Positions 43,002 through 52,422 of a stretch of DNA of 64,000 nt are shown here, in pieces. Below the pieces are notes generated by a model, which ran no database searches, was not told the DNA's origin, and saw nothing but the letters and a program-made list of their open reading frames with translations. Numbering within the stretch: position 1 is the first letter of the stretch; each line of letters begins with the position of its first letter. This DNA is from an uncultured Nonlabens sp. (GTDB lineage Bacteria; Bacteroidota; Bacteroidia; Flavobacteriales; Flavobacteriaceae), in NCBI RefSeq assembly GCF_947495285.1, contig NZ_CANLXZ010000014.1, positions 1 through 64,000 of the forward strand, given 5' to 3'. Both the position numbers and the translations under genes were made by a program.

Positions 43002-44444
43002 TTGAAAATATTAGATCGATACATATTAAGCCAATACATAAAGACGTTTTTAAGCGTCTTTATTGTGTTAATGTTTATTCTAATCCTGCAAGCAATATGG
43101 TTATACATAAAAGAACTAGCTGGTAAAGATCTCGATGTAATAACTATTGCAAAATTTTTATACTACTCTACCCCTGTTGCCGTTCCTATTGCATTACCAT
43201 TAAGCGTGCTACTAGCCGCTATATTAGTTTTTGGGAAGATGGCTGAGAATTATGAATTTGCCGCTATGAAATCTAATGGGATTTCACTGCAGCGCGCTAT
43301 GCGCTCCCTGACCTTTGTAATTCTAGGTATAGGAATCACTTCTTTCTTATTTGCAAATTCTGTAATTCCATGGGGATATTTTAAACAAAGAAATCTGCGC
43401 GGTAACATTGCAAAAATGAAACCTGCCATGGCCATAGGCCAGGGAACGTTTAACCAACTAGGAGAGATTAATATTAAAGTAGGAAAAAAGTCTGGAGAAA
43501 ACGGTGAGTTTTTAACTGACGTCATAATCCATAAAAAGAATCCTAAGAAGAATGGTAATTATACCGTTATTAAAAGTAAAAAGGGAGAATTAAAAAGTTC
43601 TTTAAAGTCTAATATCATTCAACTAGTTTTACAAGACGGTAACTATTATGAAGATCTTTTTATTACAGAACATAGAAAAGCAAAGACGTCACCATTTGTT
43701 AAAACAGAGTTTAAAGAATATTCTTTAAATATAGATGTGTCTAAATTTAATAAAGTAGATATAGATAATGAGTCTGTGACCGATAATCATAGAATGCTTA
43801 AAATCAATGAGCTTTACAATCGCATAGACACTTTCTCCCTCGCGCTTACTAATAATTATAAAATATATAGAACTAACCAGCACAGAAAATGGGCTCCTAG
43901 CACTATGGACCGCTCTGTGGCATTAGACACTATTAAAGAGAATCCACAGGATTTACTAGCCAGCTTAAAAATATTTGACCAGCGCAGAGCGTTAGATGTA
44001 GCACTAAGTAAAGTACGCAGCCAGAAAGCAGCAGTAAAAAATAGAGAAAAACAAATCAAAGGAGAAGCATCTAGACTTGCAAAGCATGAAATAGAAATTC
44101 ATAAAAAATACGTTTTAGGTATAGCCTGTATTATACTATTCTTTATAGGTGCTCCACTAGGTGCAATTATAAGAAAAGGCGGGATGGGACTGCCACTAGT
44201 AATTGCTACCTTATTCTTTTTAACCTATCACTTCATAGGTATTTTTTCAGAAAAAGCAGCTAGCGAAGGTGCTTTCCCTGCCTGGTTAGGTGCATGGATG
44301 AGTACATTTATTCTATTCCCTATAGGTATCTATCTTACCTACAGAGCTACCACAGATCAAGGTATCTTTAGTAATGAATTTAGCTTTAAGAAGCTATTCT
44401 CAAAGTTTAAAAAACGCCCAAAATCTCCTTACCCTACAGCTTAA
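43002..44444 (+). CDS. lptF: LPS export permease of the LptF/LptG (YjgP/YjgQ) family
   Basis: A 480-residue permease that, with LptB, extracts lipopolysaccharide from the inner membrane. It has three N-terminal membrane helices (LDRYILSQYIKTFLSVFIVL onwards) and three C-terminal ones flanking a periplasmic jellyroll domain. The start is TTG, one base after the lolA stop; no ATG is available nearby. I cannot separate LptF from LptG by sequence alone. The middle part (residues about 240-360) is longer than in E. coli. Confidence 0.9.
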   Translation: MKILDRYILSQYIKTFLSVFIVLMFILILQAIWLYIKELAGKDLDVITIAKFLYYSTPVAVPIALPLSVLLAAILVFGKMAENYEFAAMKSNGISLQRAMRSLTFVILGIGITSFLFANSVIPWGYFKQRNLRGNIAKMKPAMAIGQGTFNQLGEINIKVGKKSGENGEFLTDVIIHKKNPKKNGNYTVIKSKKGELKSSLKSNIIQLVLQDGNYYEDLFITEHRKAKTSPFVKTEFKEYSLNIDVSKFNKVDIDNESVTDNHRMLKINELYNRIDTFSLALTNNYKIYRTNQHRKWAPSTMDRSVALDTIKENPQDLLASLKIFDQRRALDVALSKVRSQKAAVKNREKQIKGEASRLAKHEIEIHKKYVLGIACIILFFIGAPLGAIIRKGGMGLPLVIATLFFLTYHFIGIFSEKAASEGAFPAWLGAWMSTFILFPIGIYLTYRATTDQGIFSNEFSFKKLFSKFKKRPKSPYPTA

Positions 44445-44448
44445 TCAT

Positions 44449-44456
44449 TATCTTTG
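44449..44456 (+). promoter_or_regulatory. -7 box TATCTTTG of ribBA
   Basis: This is a perfect TAnnTTTG match 65 bases before the ribBA ATG. The leader is too short and shows none of the conserved FMN riboswitch sequences. Confidence 0.45.
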
Positions 44457-44521
44457 TAAGGAAGTCTCAAATACTTAATTAATCGTATTTAAGATGTTTT
44501 TTTTAAAATCAATTATTCCTT

Positions 44522-45670
44522 ATGATTACTCAAGAAAAAGCCACTCCTACCTTTCAATTAGACCGCATAGAAGATGCAATAGAAGATATAAAAAATGGTA
44601 AAGCCATTATAGTTGTAGATGATGAAAATCGTGAGAACGAGGGTGACTTTGTTGCAAGCGCTAGATCTGCAACACCAGAATTAGTAAACTTTATGGCCAC
44701 ACATGGGCGTGGATTAATTTGCGCACCGATTACCGCATCTAGATGTAAAGAACTAGATCTAGCCATGATGGTAGTAAATAATTCTGACCCTATGGAAACA
44801 GCTTTTACCGTTTCAGTAGATTTAAGAGGTCACGGTGTTACCACAGGAATAAGTGCTGGAGATAGAGCTTTAACACTACAAGCGATTATTGATAAAAACA
44901 CACAACCACACGACTTAAGTAAACCTGGACATATTTTCCCTCTTAAAGCCAAAGATGGCGGTGTATTAAGAAGAACTGGACATACAGAGGCGGCTATCGA
45001 TTTTGCAAGACTTGCTGGTCATGAACCTGCAGGTTTTATAGTAGAGATTATGAATGAAGATGGTAGCATGGCACGTCTACCACAATTAATAGAAGTAGCA
45101 AAAAAACACAATCTCAAATTAGTTTCTATAGAAGATCTAGTTGCCTATAGAATGAAACACGATAGTCTTATCGTAAAGAAAGAAGACTTTATGTTAAAAA
45201 CACGTTTTGGAGAATACCGCATGCGTGCCTATCAACAAACCACTAATGATCAAATACATATAGCGCTTACTCTAGGTAATTGGAAAAATGATGAAACCGT
45301 TCTCACACGCATGAATTCTACGCAGGTGAACAATGACCTATTCTCTACCCTAACTAGCGATGCAGATAGGAAAATAGACGCAATGTTTGATCAATTAAAT
45401 AAAGAAGGAAAAGGTGCCATAGTATTTATTAACCAGCAGTTTGAACCAGAAAATATGCTAGGTAGATTAGAAGAGCTCAAAGACCTACAAGAGAACGGTG
45501 GTATTAAAGCCCCTAGACGTAATCTAGACAATAAAGATTATGGAATAGGCGCGCAAATACTTCATGACTTAGAGATTACAAAAATTAAGTTAATGACTAA
45601 TTCTGAGCAGAGTAAACGCATAGGAATCATAGGCTATGGTCTAGAAATCATGGATACCATTTCTTATTAG
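44522..45670 (+). CDS. ribBA: RibBA-like protein: active DHBP synthase, degenerate GTP cyclohydrolase II half
   Basis: A 382-residue protein. Residues about 12-210 are a complete 3,4-dihydroxy-2-butanone-4-phosphate synthase (VVDDENRENEGDFVASA, HGVTTGISAGDRALT, PGHIFPLKAKDGGVL, RRTGHTEAAIDFARLAG), supplying the four-carbon unit of riboflavin. Residues 215-382 have the GTP cyclohydrolase II fold, ending DYGIGAQILHDLEITKIKL, but contain no cysteine at all. The three zinc ligands essential for GTP ring opening are missing, and the segment that should hold them reads GNWKNDETVLTRMNSTQVNN. It therefore probably acts only as RibB, with RibA elsewhere. Confidence 0.92.
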   Translation: MITQEKATPTFQLDRIEDAIEDIKNGKAIIVVDDENRENEGDFVASARSATPELVNFMATHGRGLICAPITASRCKELDLAMMVVNNSDPMETAFTVSVDLRGHGVTTGISAGDRALTLQAIIDKNTQPHDLSKPGHIFPLKAKDGGVLRRTGHTEAAIDFARLAGHEPAGFIVEIMNEDGSMARLPQLIEVAKKHNLKLVSIEDLVAYRMKHDSLIVKKEDFMLKTRFGEYRMRAYQQTTNDQIHIALTLGNWKNDETVLTRMNSTQVNNDLFSTLTSDADRKIDAMFDQLNKEGKGAIVFINQQFEPENMLGRLEELKDLQENGGIKAPRRNLDNKDYGIGAQILHDLEITKIKLMTNSEQSKRIGIIGYGLEIMDTISY

Positions 45671-45684
45671 ATTAATTAAAAAAC

Positions 45685-45700
45685 CGCTTTCGCGAAAGCG
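45685..45700. repeat. Dispersed palindrome copy (perfect) between ribBA and murQ
   Basis: This is the exact 16-bp core, followed by AGACCTACA and then the murQ start 11 bases later. As a hairpin it would lie just upstream of the murQ ribosome landing site. Confidence 0.95.
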
Positions 45701-45711
45701 AGACCTACATC

Positions 45712-46527
45712 ATGGATTTTAATAAAATAACAGAGCAAGATTCTCATTACAATCATTTAGAAAAGATGAATGCTGGAGAGTTATTACGTAGTATTAATGA
45801 ACAAGATCAAATAGTAGCTATAGCTGTTAAAAAAGTAATACCACTTATTGAATCACTAGTAATAGAAATTGTTTCAAAAATGAAATCTGGTGGCAGGCTT
45901 TTTTATATAGGTGCAGGAACTAGTGGTAGATTAGGCATACTAGACGCTAGTGAGTGCCCTCCTACATTCGGCGTTTCTTATGATAAAATCATCGGTATAA
46001 TCGCTGGAGGTGATACCGCAATTAGAAAAGCAGTAGAAAATGCCGAAGACGATGAAAAACAAGCTTTTAAAGATCTAGAAAACTATCAAATAACAACAAA
46101 AGATGTGGTTATAGGAATAGCCGCTAGCGGTACTACTCCATATGTTATAGGCGGTCTAGAAACTTGTAATAAAATGGGAATAACTACAGGATGTATTACG
46201 TGTAACCCAGGCAGCCCACTAGATAAAGTTGCCACCCATCCTGTAGCAGTGATAGTAGGTCCAGAGTTCATTACTGGCAGTAGTAGAATGAAAGCTGGTA
46301 CTGCACAAAAAATGATTCTTAACATGGTTAGCACTAGCGTTATGATTCAATTAGGCCATGTTAAGGGTAATAAAATGGTAGACATGCAGTTAAGTAACGA
46401 TAAACTAGTAGACCGCGGTACACGCATGATTATGCAAGCGACTGGGGCAGGTTATGAAATTGCTAGAAAATTATTAATCGATCATGGTAGTGTAAGAAGC
46501 GCTATAGAGAATCAAGGAATTTGTTAA
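45712..46527 (+). CDS. murQ: N-acetylmuramic acid 6-phosphate etherase
   Basis: A 271-residue MurQ, which cleaves the lactyl ether of MurNAc-6-phosphate during cell-wall recycling. The SIS-domain signature RLFYIGAGTSGRLGILDASE near residue 64, GIAASGTTPYVIGGL, and GPEFITGSSRMKAGTAQKMI match the family. The length is slightly under the E. coli enzyme, with a short C-terminus. It lies 41 bases after ribBA with a palindrome copy in between. Two small envelope genes follow within a few bases. Confidence 0.95.
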   Translation: MDFNKITEQDSHYNHLEKMNAGELLRSINEQDQIVAIAVKKVIPLIESLVIEIVSKMKSGGRLFYIGAGTSGRLGILDASECPPTFGVSYDKIIGIIAGGDTAIRKAVENAEDDEKQAFKDLENYQITTKDVVIGIAASGTTPYVIGGLETCNKMGITTGCITCNPGSPLDKVATHPVAVIVGPEFITGSSRMKAGTAQKMILNMVSTSVMIQLGHVKGNKMVDMQLSNDKLVDRGTRMIMQATGAGYEIARKLLIDHGSVRSAIENQGIC

Positions 46528-46531
46528 TATT

Positions 46532-46765
46532 ATGTCACAAAAATCTACAGATAGAAAGATTTTAGGTAAAGGGGTAAAAAAACTGGCTATTAGCGTACTT
46601 TTTCTTTTTGCTGGCCCTATACTTATATATATAGGCGCAGGATCTGAACATCCTATTATTTATTTGATGCCAGGAATAGCATTTGCAATAGTAGCCGTAT
46701 TATTTATATTTCAAGGAATTAATCTCATATTAGACTCTATGTTTAAATCAAATAAAACTAGATGA
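46532..46765 (+). CDS. Small two-helix membrane protein (DUF6095-like)
   Basis: A 77-residue protein with two membrane helices (residues about 18-35 and 43-66), beginning MSQKSTDRKILGKGVKKLAI. It resembles a flavobacterial family of unknown function (DUF6095, from memory). It lies 4 bases after murQ and overlaps the next gene by 4, so it is part of a murQ operon. Confidence 0.7.
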   Translation: MSQKSTDRKILGKGVKKLAISVLFLFAGPILIYIGAGSEHPIIYLMPGIAFAIVAVLFIFQGINLILDSMFKSNKTR

Positions 46766-47526
46766 TTAAGAGACTCCTATTACTAGCTTTTCTTATTTTA
46801 ATAAGCAGCTGTAAAACAACTGCAAAAGAAGAAAATAATCTAGAAAATAATAAAAAAGAAATAGTATCTATTCAAGGAAAAGCAAGTAATCCAGAAGGTA
46901 TAAGTGGTAAGATTAACATTATGGGGTATTTTGTAGACCCTATAATAGGCGGTAAAATATCAAAAAACGGTAATTTTAAAATAGATCTACCGCAAGATTT
47001 TGATGTAATAACACACAATTCCTTTAACACCTACAACTCATCTCCTACGGCAGAATATAATTTACAATTCACTACTGCACTAGATTGTTTTCCTAATGCA
47101 AACGATTTAGATTTTACTGGAAAGGAAGAACTAATAGCCTATGCTGGTAAGTTCTTTAGATTTGAAGTTTTATCACTAGACAAAACTCATTATTTGTTTG
47201 CAGGCTCTAGTAAAAACTTTGTAAACTATACAGTAGGTAAAAATAACGCTACCCCAGAAAAAGGACATAACTATTACTACATTTATGCTAAAGGTCCTAT
47301 CTCTATAAGTGGGGAAAAAAAGTCAGAAAACTTTTTTGAAGATGGCAGTAATGAAATTTACTCTAAAATAGATTCTTACAAATTAGAAATTCAGGAAGGA
47401 TGGAATTTAATAAAATATGAGGTACTTTCTTTAAAGAATAGTTCTACTGGTACAACTGTGATTGCAGCAACTCAATTATCTACAGAAGATTTAACAAATA
47501 CTGAATTGACCTGGCTGGTTGAATAA
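46762..47526 (+). CDS. Lipoprotein of unknown function
   Basis: A 254-residue lipoprotein with signal MIKRLLLLAFLILISSC. The mature part is beta-rich, with YYYIYAKGPISISGEKKSEN near the middle; no catalytic motif is recognised. The ATG overlaps the previous stop (ATGA), so it is the last gene of the murQ unit. The downstream spacer shows no clear terminator. Confidence 0.7.
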   Translation: MIKRLLLLAFLILISSCKTTAKEENNLENNKKEIVSIQGKASNPEGISGKINIMGYFVDPIIGGKISKNGNFKIDLPQDFDVITHNSFNTYNSSPTAEYNLQFTTALDCFPNANDLDFTGKEELIAYAGKFFRFEVLSLDKTHYLFAGSSKNFVNYTVGKNNATPEKGHNYYYIYAKGPISISGEKKSENFFEDGSNEIYSKIDSYKLEIQEGWNLIKYEVLSLKNSSTGTTVIAATQLSTEDLTNTELTWLVE

Positions 47527-47961
47527 CTGGATTAAGTTATTCACTAAAAAATATGGTTCCCTAATTGTTATCGTTGTTTTCCAGCGCGTACTTGAGGTAT
47601 TACACATAATTTAAGACTTTTAAGATATATAGTTTTTAATGATTCTACAACAAAATAGGGTTTGATCATTTGATTATCAAAATCACATGCACCTTAATTA
47701 ATGACTAACTCAATAAATCAATATACTTAAAACTATCTCTATGTTTTTAATTTAAAGACATTATAACTTTAGTAGCACTAGTAAAAATATTAAGACACAT
47801 AGTGCTCCAGAGTACAGTCATTTTATTAACACAGAGGTATCTAAAAAATATATCTTTAAAAACAATACTGGATAAGGAGTCATCTTTAAGCATAACTACT
47901 GTTAGATTTTATAGATTTAATACTAATGCAACCTTAAAACCGCCCTTAAGTAAAGAGACTT
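47527..47961. other. Spacer without recognised content
   Basis: This AT-rich stretch contains no copy of the palindrome, no strong hairpin and no protein-like frame that I can support. Confidence 0.4.
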
Positions 47962-48033
47962 TATATTTGTTTATAATATAATTAATCTATGAAGAAACGT
48001 TTAGTTAAAGCATGATGCATTTTTGTAATTTTG
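47962..48033 (+). promoter_or_regulatory. Two -7 boxes and an 8-codon upstream ORF before the OstA-like gene
   Basis: TATATTTG (47962-47969) and TAATTTTG (48026-48033) are both perfect TAnnTTTG matches. Between them lies ATG to TGA coding MKKRLVKA (47989-48015), which only the distal promoter would transcribe. Confidence 0.45.
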
Positions 48034-48053
48034 ACCTCACTAAAATCATTATC

Positions 48054-49754
48054 TTGAAAAAACTTCTTTTCTTTATATTTATATCACTTTCATATTTTTC
48101 TATTGCTCAACAGACGGTAAATGATTCCTTAATTAATGTAACAGGTGGCCTAAGAGAAATTAATGAAGACCTTTTTCCTGGTGCAGTAATTTATTCTGGC
48201 AACGGTAGAAAACAAGTGTACGTGCAACACAAAGGCTTAGAAATGTGGTGTGACCGAGCCGTGTTATATCAAAAAGATAATTTTATAAGAATATTTAGAA
48301 ACGTTCAAATACATCAAGGAGATTCTATAAAAATGAACTCTGAATATGCTGAGTACAATGGTACTTCACAACTCGCTTTTGCGAGTGGTAATGTTTTTAT
48401 GAGAAATCCAGAAACAACACTTAAAACAGATACCCTATTCTTTAACCGTATAAAGCAACAGGCTTACTACAGAAGCGGCGGTACTGTAAAAGATACCGCA
48501 AGTACATTAAAAAGTAGGATCGGGCGCTATTTTATTAAAGAAAAACGTTATCAGTTTCTAGATGATGTGACTGTAACAAATCCAGAGTATAAAATAGATA
48601 GCAATCATCTTAACTTCTATACAGACACTGGACATAGTAAAATGTATGGACCTTCTACGATTACAAGTAAAACAAGCACCGTATATTGTGAAAGAGGTTT
48701 TTATGACACTAGAAATGACGAGGGATACTTTATAAAGAATTCTAGAATAGATTATAACAATAGGACAGTAAAAGGAGATAGTCTTTATTTTAACCGCGGT
48801 AGGTCATTTGCTAGTGCAACAAACAACATCGTGGTAACTGACACCATTAATAAATCTGTAATTAAAGGACACTATGCAGAAGTGTATCGAGCAAAAGATT
48901 CTGTCTTTATAACTAAAAGAGCCGTTGCTATTTCTATTCAAGATCAAGATAGTGTTTATATACACGCAGATAGACTCATGGTCACTGGTCCAGAAAATGA
49001 TAGAATGGTAAGAGGTTTTTATGATGTACGTCTATACAAAAGTAATTTAAGTGGTAAATGTGACTCCATAGTAACTAGGCAAAGAACTGGACTTACTAAG
49101 ATGATTACTAAACCTATATTGTGGAATGGAAAAAGTCAGATGACAGGAGATAGTATTCACATTCAAAGCAATACCTTAACAGAACGATTAGACAGTTTAT
49201 ACGTTTTTAATAATGCGTTTATAGTAGATCAAGATAGCAGCAGCGGTGGTTTTAATCAAATCAAAGGAAAAGAACTTATTGGTAAATTCAATGATTCTAG
49301 TCATTTAGAAATAATTAAAATTAACAAGAATGTTGAAAATTTGATCTATTCTCGTAATGAAAAAAAAGAATTGATAGGTATAAACAAAGGTACAAGTGGT
49401 AGAATGGAGATTCTTTTTGAAAATAAAGAAATGACCATTATCACAAATTATGATAATCCTGACGATAAAACATATCCTCCAGAAGAATTACCTGAAAACG
49501 TGCGAACCTTAAGAGGTTTAAAATGGCGAGGCGATGAAAAAATAATATCAAAAGAAGACCTTTTTAAGGATAAACCTAAACCTATTTTAACCCCTATTCA
49601 AGGGATACCATTACCAGATATTGAAGAAGATTTCTTTAAAAAAGAAACACCATTTAATATCAATAAAAACTCAAGATTAAAAGAAGAAGATCTTAAAACC
49701 AGGTCTACAGATACTCCTGATGCTATAAAGGAAGAGAAAGAAAATGAAGGATGA
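48054..49754 (+). CDS. OstA-like protein (LptA/LptD N-terminal domain family)
   Basis: A 566-residue periplasmic protein with repeated OstA/LptA beta-jellyroll segments (VLYQKDNFIRIFRNVQIHQG, EYAEYNGTSQLAFASGNVFM, and later repeats), the building blocks of the LPS transport bridge. The longer frame starts at 48012, but the signal peptide MKKLLFFIFISLSYFSIAQ begins at a TTG (48054), and a -7 box lies at 48026-48033, downstream of the ATG at 48012. The TTG start is therefore preferred. The C-terminus is charged and overlaps the aminotransferase gene by 11 bases. Confidence 0.87.
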   Translation: MKKLLFFIFISLSYFSIAQQTVNDSLINVTGGLREINEDLFPGAVIYSGNGRKQVYVQHKGLEMWCDRAVLYQKDNFIRIFRNVQIHQGDSIKMNSEYAEYNGTSQLAFASGNVFMRNPETTLKTDTLFFNRIKQQAYYRSGGTVKDTASTLKSRIGRYFIKEKRYQFLDDVTVTNPEYKIDSNHLNFYTDTGHSKMYGPSTITSKTSTVYCERGFYDTRNDEGYFIKNSRIDYNNRTVKGDSLYFNRGRSFASATNNIVVTDTINKSVIKGHYAEVYRAKDSVFITKRAVAISIQDQDSVYIHADRLMVTGPENDRMVRGFYDVRLYKSNLSGKCDSIVTRQRTGLTKMITKPILWNGKSQMTGDSIHIQSNTLTERLDSLYVFNNAFIVDQDSSSGGFNQIKGKELIGKFNDSSHLEIIKINKNVENLIYSRNEKKELIGINKGTSGRMEILFENKEMTIITNYDNPDDKTYPPEELPENVRTLRGLKWRGDEKIISKEDLFKDKPKPILTPIQGIPLPDIEEDFFKKETPFNINKNSRLKEEDLKTRSTDTPDAIKEEKENEG

Positions 49755-50928
49755 TTTTTATAAATACCAAGCACAAACCACACCTTATGCACCTGGAATA
49801 GAAATATCTAGTGCAAAAGGGAATTACATCTATGATAAAACTGGTAAGAAGTATTTAGATATGGTTGCAGGTGTAAGTGCGCTACCATTAGGACATTGTC
49901 ACCCTGCCGTTGTAAAAGCTATAAAAAAACAGGTAGATCAATATATGCATGTCATGGTTTATGGAGAGTATGCTCAAGAACCAGCAGTATTATTGTGTAA
50001 AAAACTAGCCTCTCTCCTACCAGATCCATTAGAAACTACTTATCTCGTAAATAGTGGAACCGAAGCGATAGAAGCTGCTATAAAACTAGCGCGCAAAGTA
50101 ACTGGAAAATCTCAAGTCATCGCCATGAGAAACGCCTATCATGGTAATACATTAGGATCTCTGAGTCTTATGGATTTTGAAGAGCGCAAAGCACCCTTCA
50201 GACCTTTACTTCCAGGTATATCACATATCAATTTTAATTGCCTTCCAGATTTAAAGAAGATCAATGAAAATACCGCAGCTGTAATTATAGAAAGTATTCA
50301 AGGAGGTGCTGGCTTTAAAATACCTAGTAAAATATGGGCACAAGAACTAAGTAAACGCTGTAAAGCAACAAACACCCTGCTCATTATAGACGAGATACAA
50401 CCTGGTATAGGCCGTACAGGTAGCATGTTTTACTTCACTCAATTAAACATCGTACCAGATATAGTCGTGACTGGAAAAGGTCTCGCAGGAGGCCTTCCTA
50501 TCGGTGCATTAACGGCCAGTAAAGAACACATGGCACAATTTACTAACGCTCCTATGTTAGGGCACATTACCACCTTTGGAGGACATCCTGTAATCGCCTC
50601 AGCCGCACTAGCGACGTTACATGAAATAGAAAATAGTGGGTATATGTCACAAATGTTGGATAAAGAGTTACGCTTTCGCGAAAGCTTAAACAATAAAAAC
50701 ATTAAGGAAATAAGAGGCAAAGGTCTCATGCTTATAGCCCTATTGCCCGATGATAAGTTCACGACTCAAATAGTGAATGAATGTAGAAATCGTGGTGTGA
50801 TTTTTTTCTTGCTATTATTTGAAAAGCGTGCTATAAGAATCACGCCGCCGTATACTATAACAAATTCAGAAATAGAATTTGCCTGTAAAACACTAATAGA
50901 AGTTACTGAAAACTTCTATCCCCATTAA
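49744..50928 (+). CDS. Class III aminotransferase (acetylornithine aminotransferase-like)
   Basis: A 394-residue fold-type I PLP aminotransferase. The PLP-lysine region is DIVVTGKGLAGGLPIGALTA near residue 240, LLIIDEIQPGIGRTGSMFYF holds the cofactor Asp, and LVNSGTEAIEAAIKLARKVT the phosphate loop. It is closest in layout to acetylornithine/ornithine-type enzymes, but no arginine genes are adjacent and the substrate is open. It overlaps the OstA-like gene by 11 bases, an unusual functional pairing. ELRFRESLNN near residue 310 is encoded by a palindrome copy. Confidence 0.9.
   Translation: MKDDFYKYQAQTTPYAPGIEISSAKGNYIYDKTGKKYLDMVAGVSALPLGHCHPAVVKAIKKQVDQYMHVMVYGEYAQEPAVLLCKKLASLLPDPLETTYLVNSGTEAIEAAIKLARKVTGKSQVIAMRNAYHGNTLGSLSLMDFEERKAPFRPLLPGISHINFNCLPDLKKINENTAAVIIESIQGGAGFKIPSKIWAQELSKRCKATNTLLIIDEIQPGIGRTGSMFYFTQLNIVPDIVVTGKGLAGGLPIGALTASKEHMAQFTNAPMLGHITTFGGHPVIASAALATLHEIENSGYMSQMLDKELRFRESLNNKNIKEIRGKGLMLIALLPDDKFTTQIVNECRNRGVIFFLLLFEKRAIRITPPYTITNSEIEFACKTLIEVTENFYPH
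50671..50686. repeat. Dispersed palindrome copy inside the aminotransferase gene
   Basis: CGCTTTCGCGAAAGCT has 15 of 16 core positions. It is read as RFRES, the third possible frame. Confidence 0.9.
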
Positions 50929-51036
50929 CCCTAAAAAACTCTGTTTATAAGGTGTTGACAAGAGAAATCTTGTTCTATCCTATAATTTGGAAAAAATAAA
51001 GAACTTAGTAAAACAAGAATTTTTAATATTCTATAT

Positions 51037-52419
51037 ATGCATTTTGATTTAAATGGTGATGAAGGTTTGAGCATAAAAAAGTTTGAACTCATGTTAAAGT
51101 CCAATGAAGTTGGATTCTTTGACAGTGGAGAATTTGAAGAGATAATAGAACATTACCTTGATGAAGGAAAAATGGTTCTAGCCCGCAAAGCGATAAGTCT
51201 AGGTATATCGCAGCACCCATCTTCTACAAACTTGAAACTATTCAAAGCAGAGATGTATATTTTTGATGATCAATATTCTCAAGCAGTAGAGGTTCTTAAT
51301 GAACTACTCGAGTTAGATCCACAAAATGCAGAGGTTTACATACAAAAAGCTAATATTTATTCTAAAACAGAAAGACACGATAAAGCAATAGATCTACTTA
51401 AAATAGCTCTAGATTTAACACTCGATCAGGCAGATGTTTATAATCTTATAGGGATGGAATTTCTTTTTACAGAAGATTATTCTAACGCAAAGAGTAATTT
51501 TATGAAATGTCTTGAGCTAGATGATACAGATTACTCTGCTCTTTACAACATCATTTATTGTTTTGATTTTTTACAAGAACATCAACAGGCTATCGATTTT
51601 TTAAATTTATTTTTAAATAAAAATCCTTATAGTGAAGTAGCCTGGCACCAGGTAGGCAAACAATATTTTGACATAAAAATGTATGAGAAATCACTAGCTG
51701 CTTTTGAATTTGCGATCATATCAGACGATCATTTTGTGGGTGCTTATCTAGAAAAAGGAAAGGTTCTTGAAAAACTAGGAAGATATAATGAAGCCATAGA
51801 AAATTATCAAATCACTTTAAAATTAGATGACCCAACATCATTTGCTTACCTGCGATTAGGTAAATGCTTTGAAAAACTAGGCGTAGATGAAAAAGCAATT
51901 CATTATTTTAAAGAAACTGTTAGAGAGGATCCTTTACTAGATAAAGGATGGTTAGCCATAGTAAATTTTTATACCCAACGTCTCGATTTTCAAAAAGCAT
52001 TAATTTATATTGAAAAAGCAACAGAAGTAGACAGTGACAACGCTATGTATTGGACAAGGTATGCTGCTATAAATAGAAGGCTCAATTTTATGGAAGAGGC
52101 AGAATACGGTTTCAAGAAAGCTATTGAATTAGGCAATTATGAACTATCTACATGGATTGATAGATGTGACCTTCTACTATTATTAGGTGAGTTAGATACC
52201 GCAATAATTAATGTGGAAAATGGATTAGAATTTTATCCACAAGAAGCAGGACTTCTTTACAGAATCGCTGGCCTTTATTTAAAAAGCGGTGATTTAATAA
52301 AAGGGAAATTTCATTTACAAAACGCCTTAAAAAATAATGCGGAATACAAAACTATTCTAGAAGAGCTATTTCCAAATGAATACCAGCTTCTTGATGTTCA
52401 AAAATTAATAAATAATTAA
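51037..52419 (+). CDS. Tetratricopeptide repeat protein
   Basis: A 460-residue soluble protein made of about ten TPR units, for example AVEVLNELLELDPQNAEVYI, AIENYQITLKLDDPTSFAYL and KALIYIEKATEVDSDNAMYW. It has no signal peptide or enzyme domain, so it is a cytoplasmic scaffold. It lies 3 bases before the YwqE-type phosphatase gene, suggesting a role near polysaccharide control, but the partner is unknown. Confidence 0.9.
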   Translation: MHFDLNGDEGLSIKKFELMLKSNEVGFFDSGEFEEIIEHYLDEGKMVLARKAISLGISQHPSSTNLKLFKAEMYIFDDQYSQAVEVLNELLELDPQNAEVYIQKANIYSKTERHDKAIDLLKIALDLTLDQADVYNLIGMEFLFTEDYSNAKSNFMKCLELDDTDYSALYNIIYCFDFLQEHQQAIDFLNLFLNKNPYSEVAWHQVGKQYFDIKMYEKSLAAFEFAIISDDHFVGAYLEKGKVLEKLGRYNEAIENYQITLKLDDPTSFAYLRLGKCFEKLGVDEKAIHYFKETVREDPLLDKGWLAIVNFYTQRLDFQKALIYIEKATEVDSDNAMYWTRYAAINRRLNFMEEAEYGFKKAIELGNYELSTWIDRCDLLLLLGELDTAIINVENGLEFYPQEAGLLYRIAGLYLKSGDLIKGKFHLQNALKNNAEYKTILEELFPNEYQLLDVQKLINN

Positions 52420-52422
52420 ATT

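Noticed and set aside
44457..44521. Possible FMN riboswitch before ribBA
   Set aside because: The leader is about 65 bases, too short, and lacks the conserved RFN sequence blocks.
48371..48386. Hairpin ACTCGCTTTTGCGAGT in the OstA-like gene, similar to the dispersed palindrome
   Set aside because: The arms differ from the core (ACTCGC rather than CGCTTT), and the codons encode the conserved LAFASGNV motif of the family, so it is probably coincidental.
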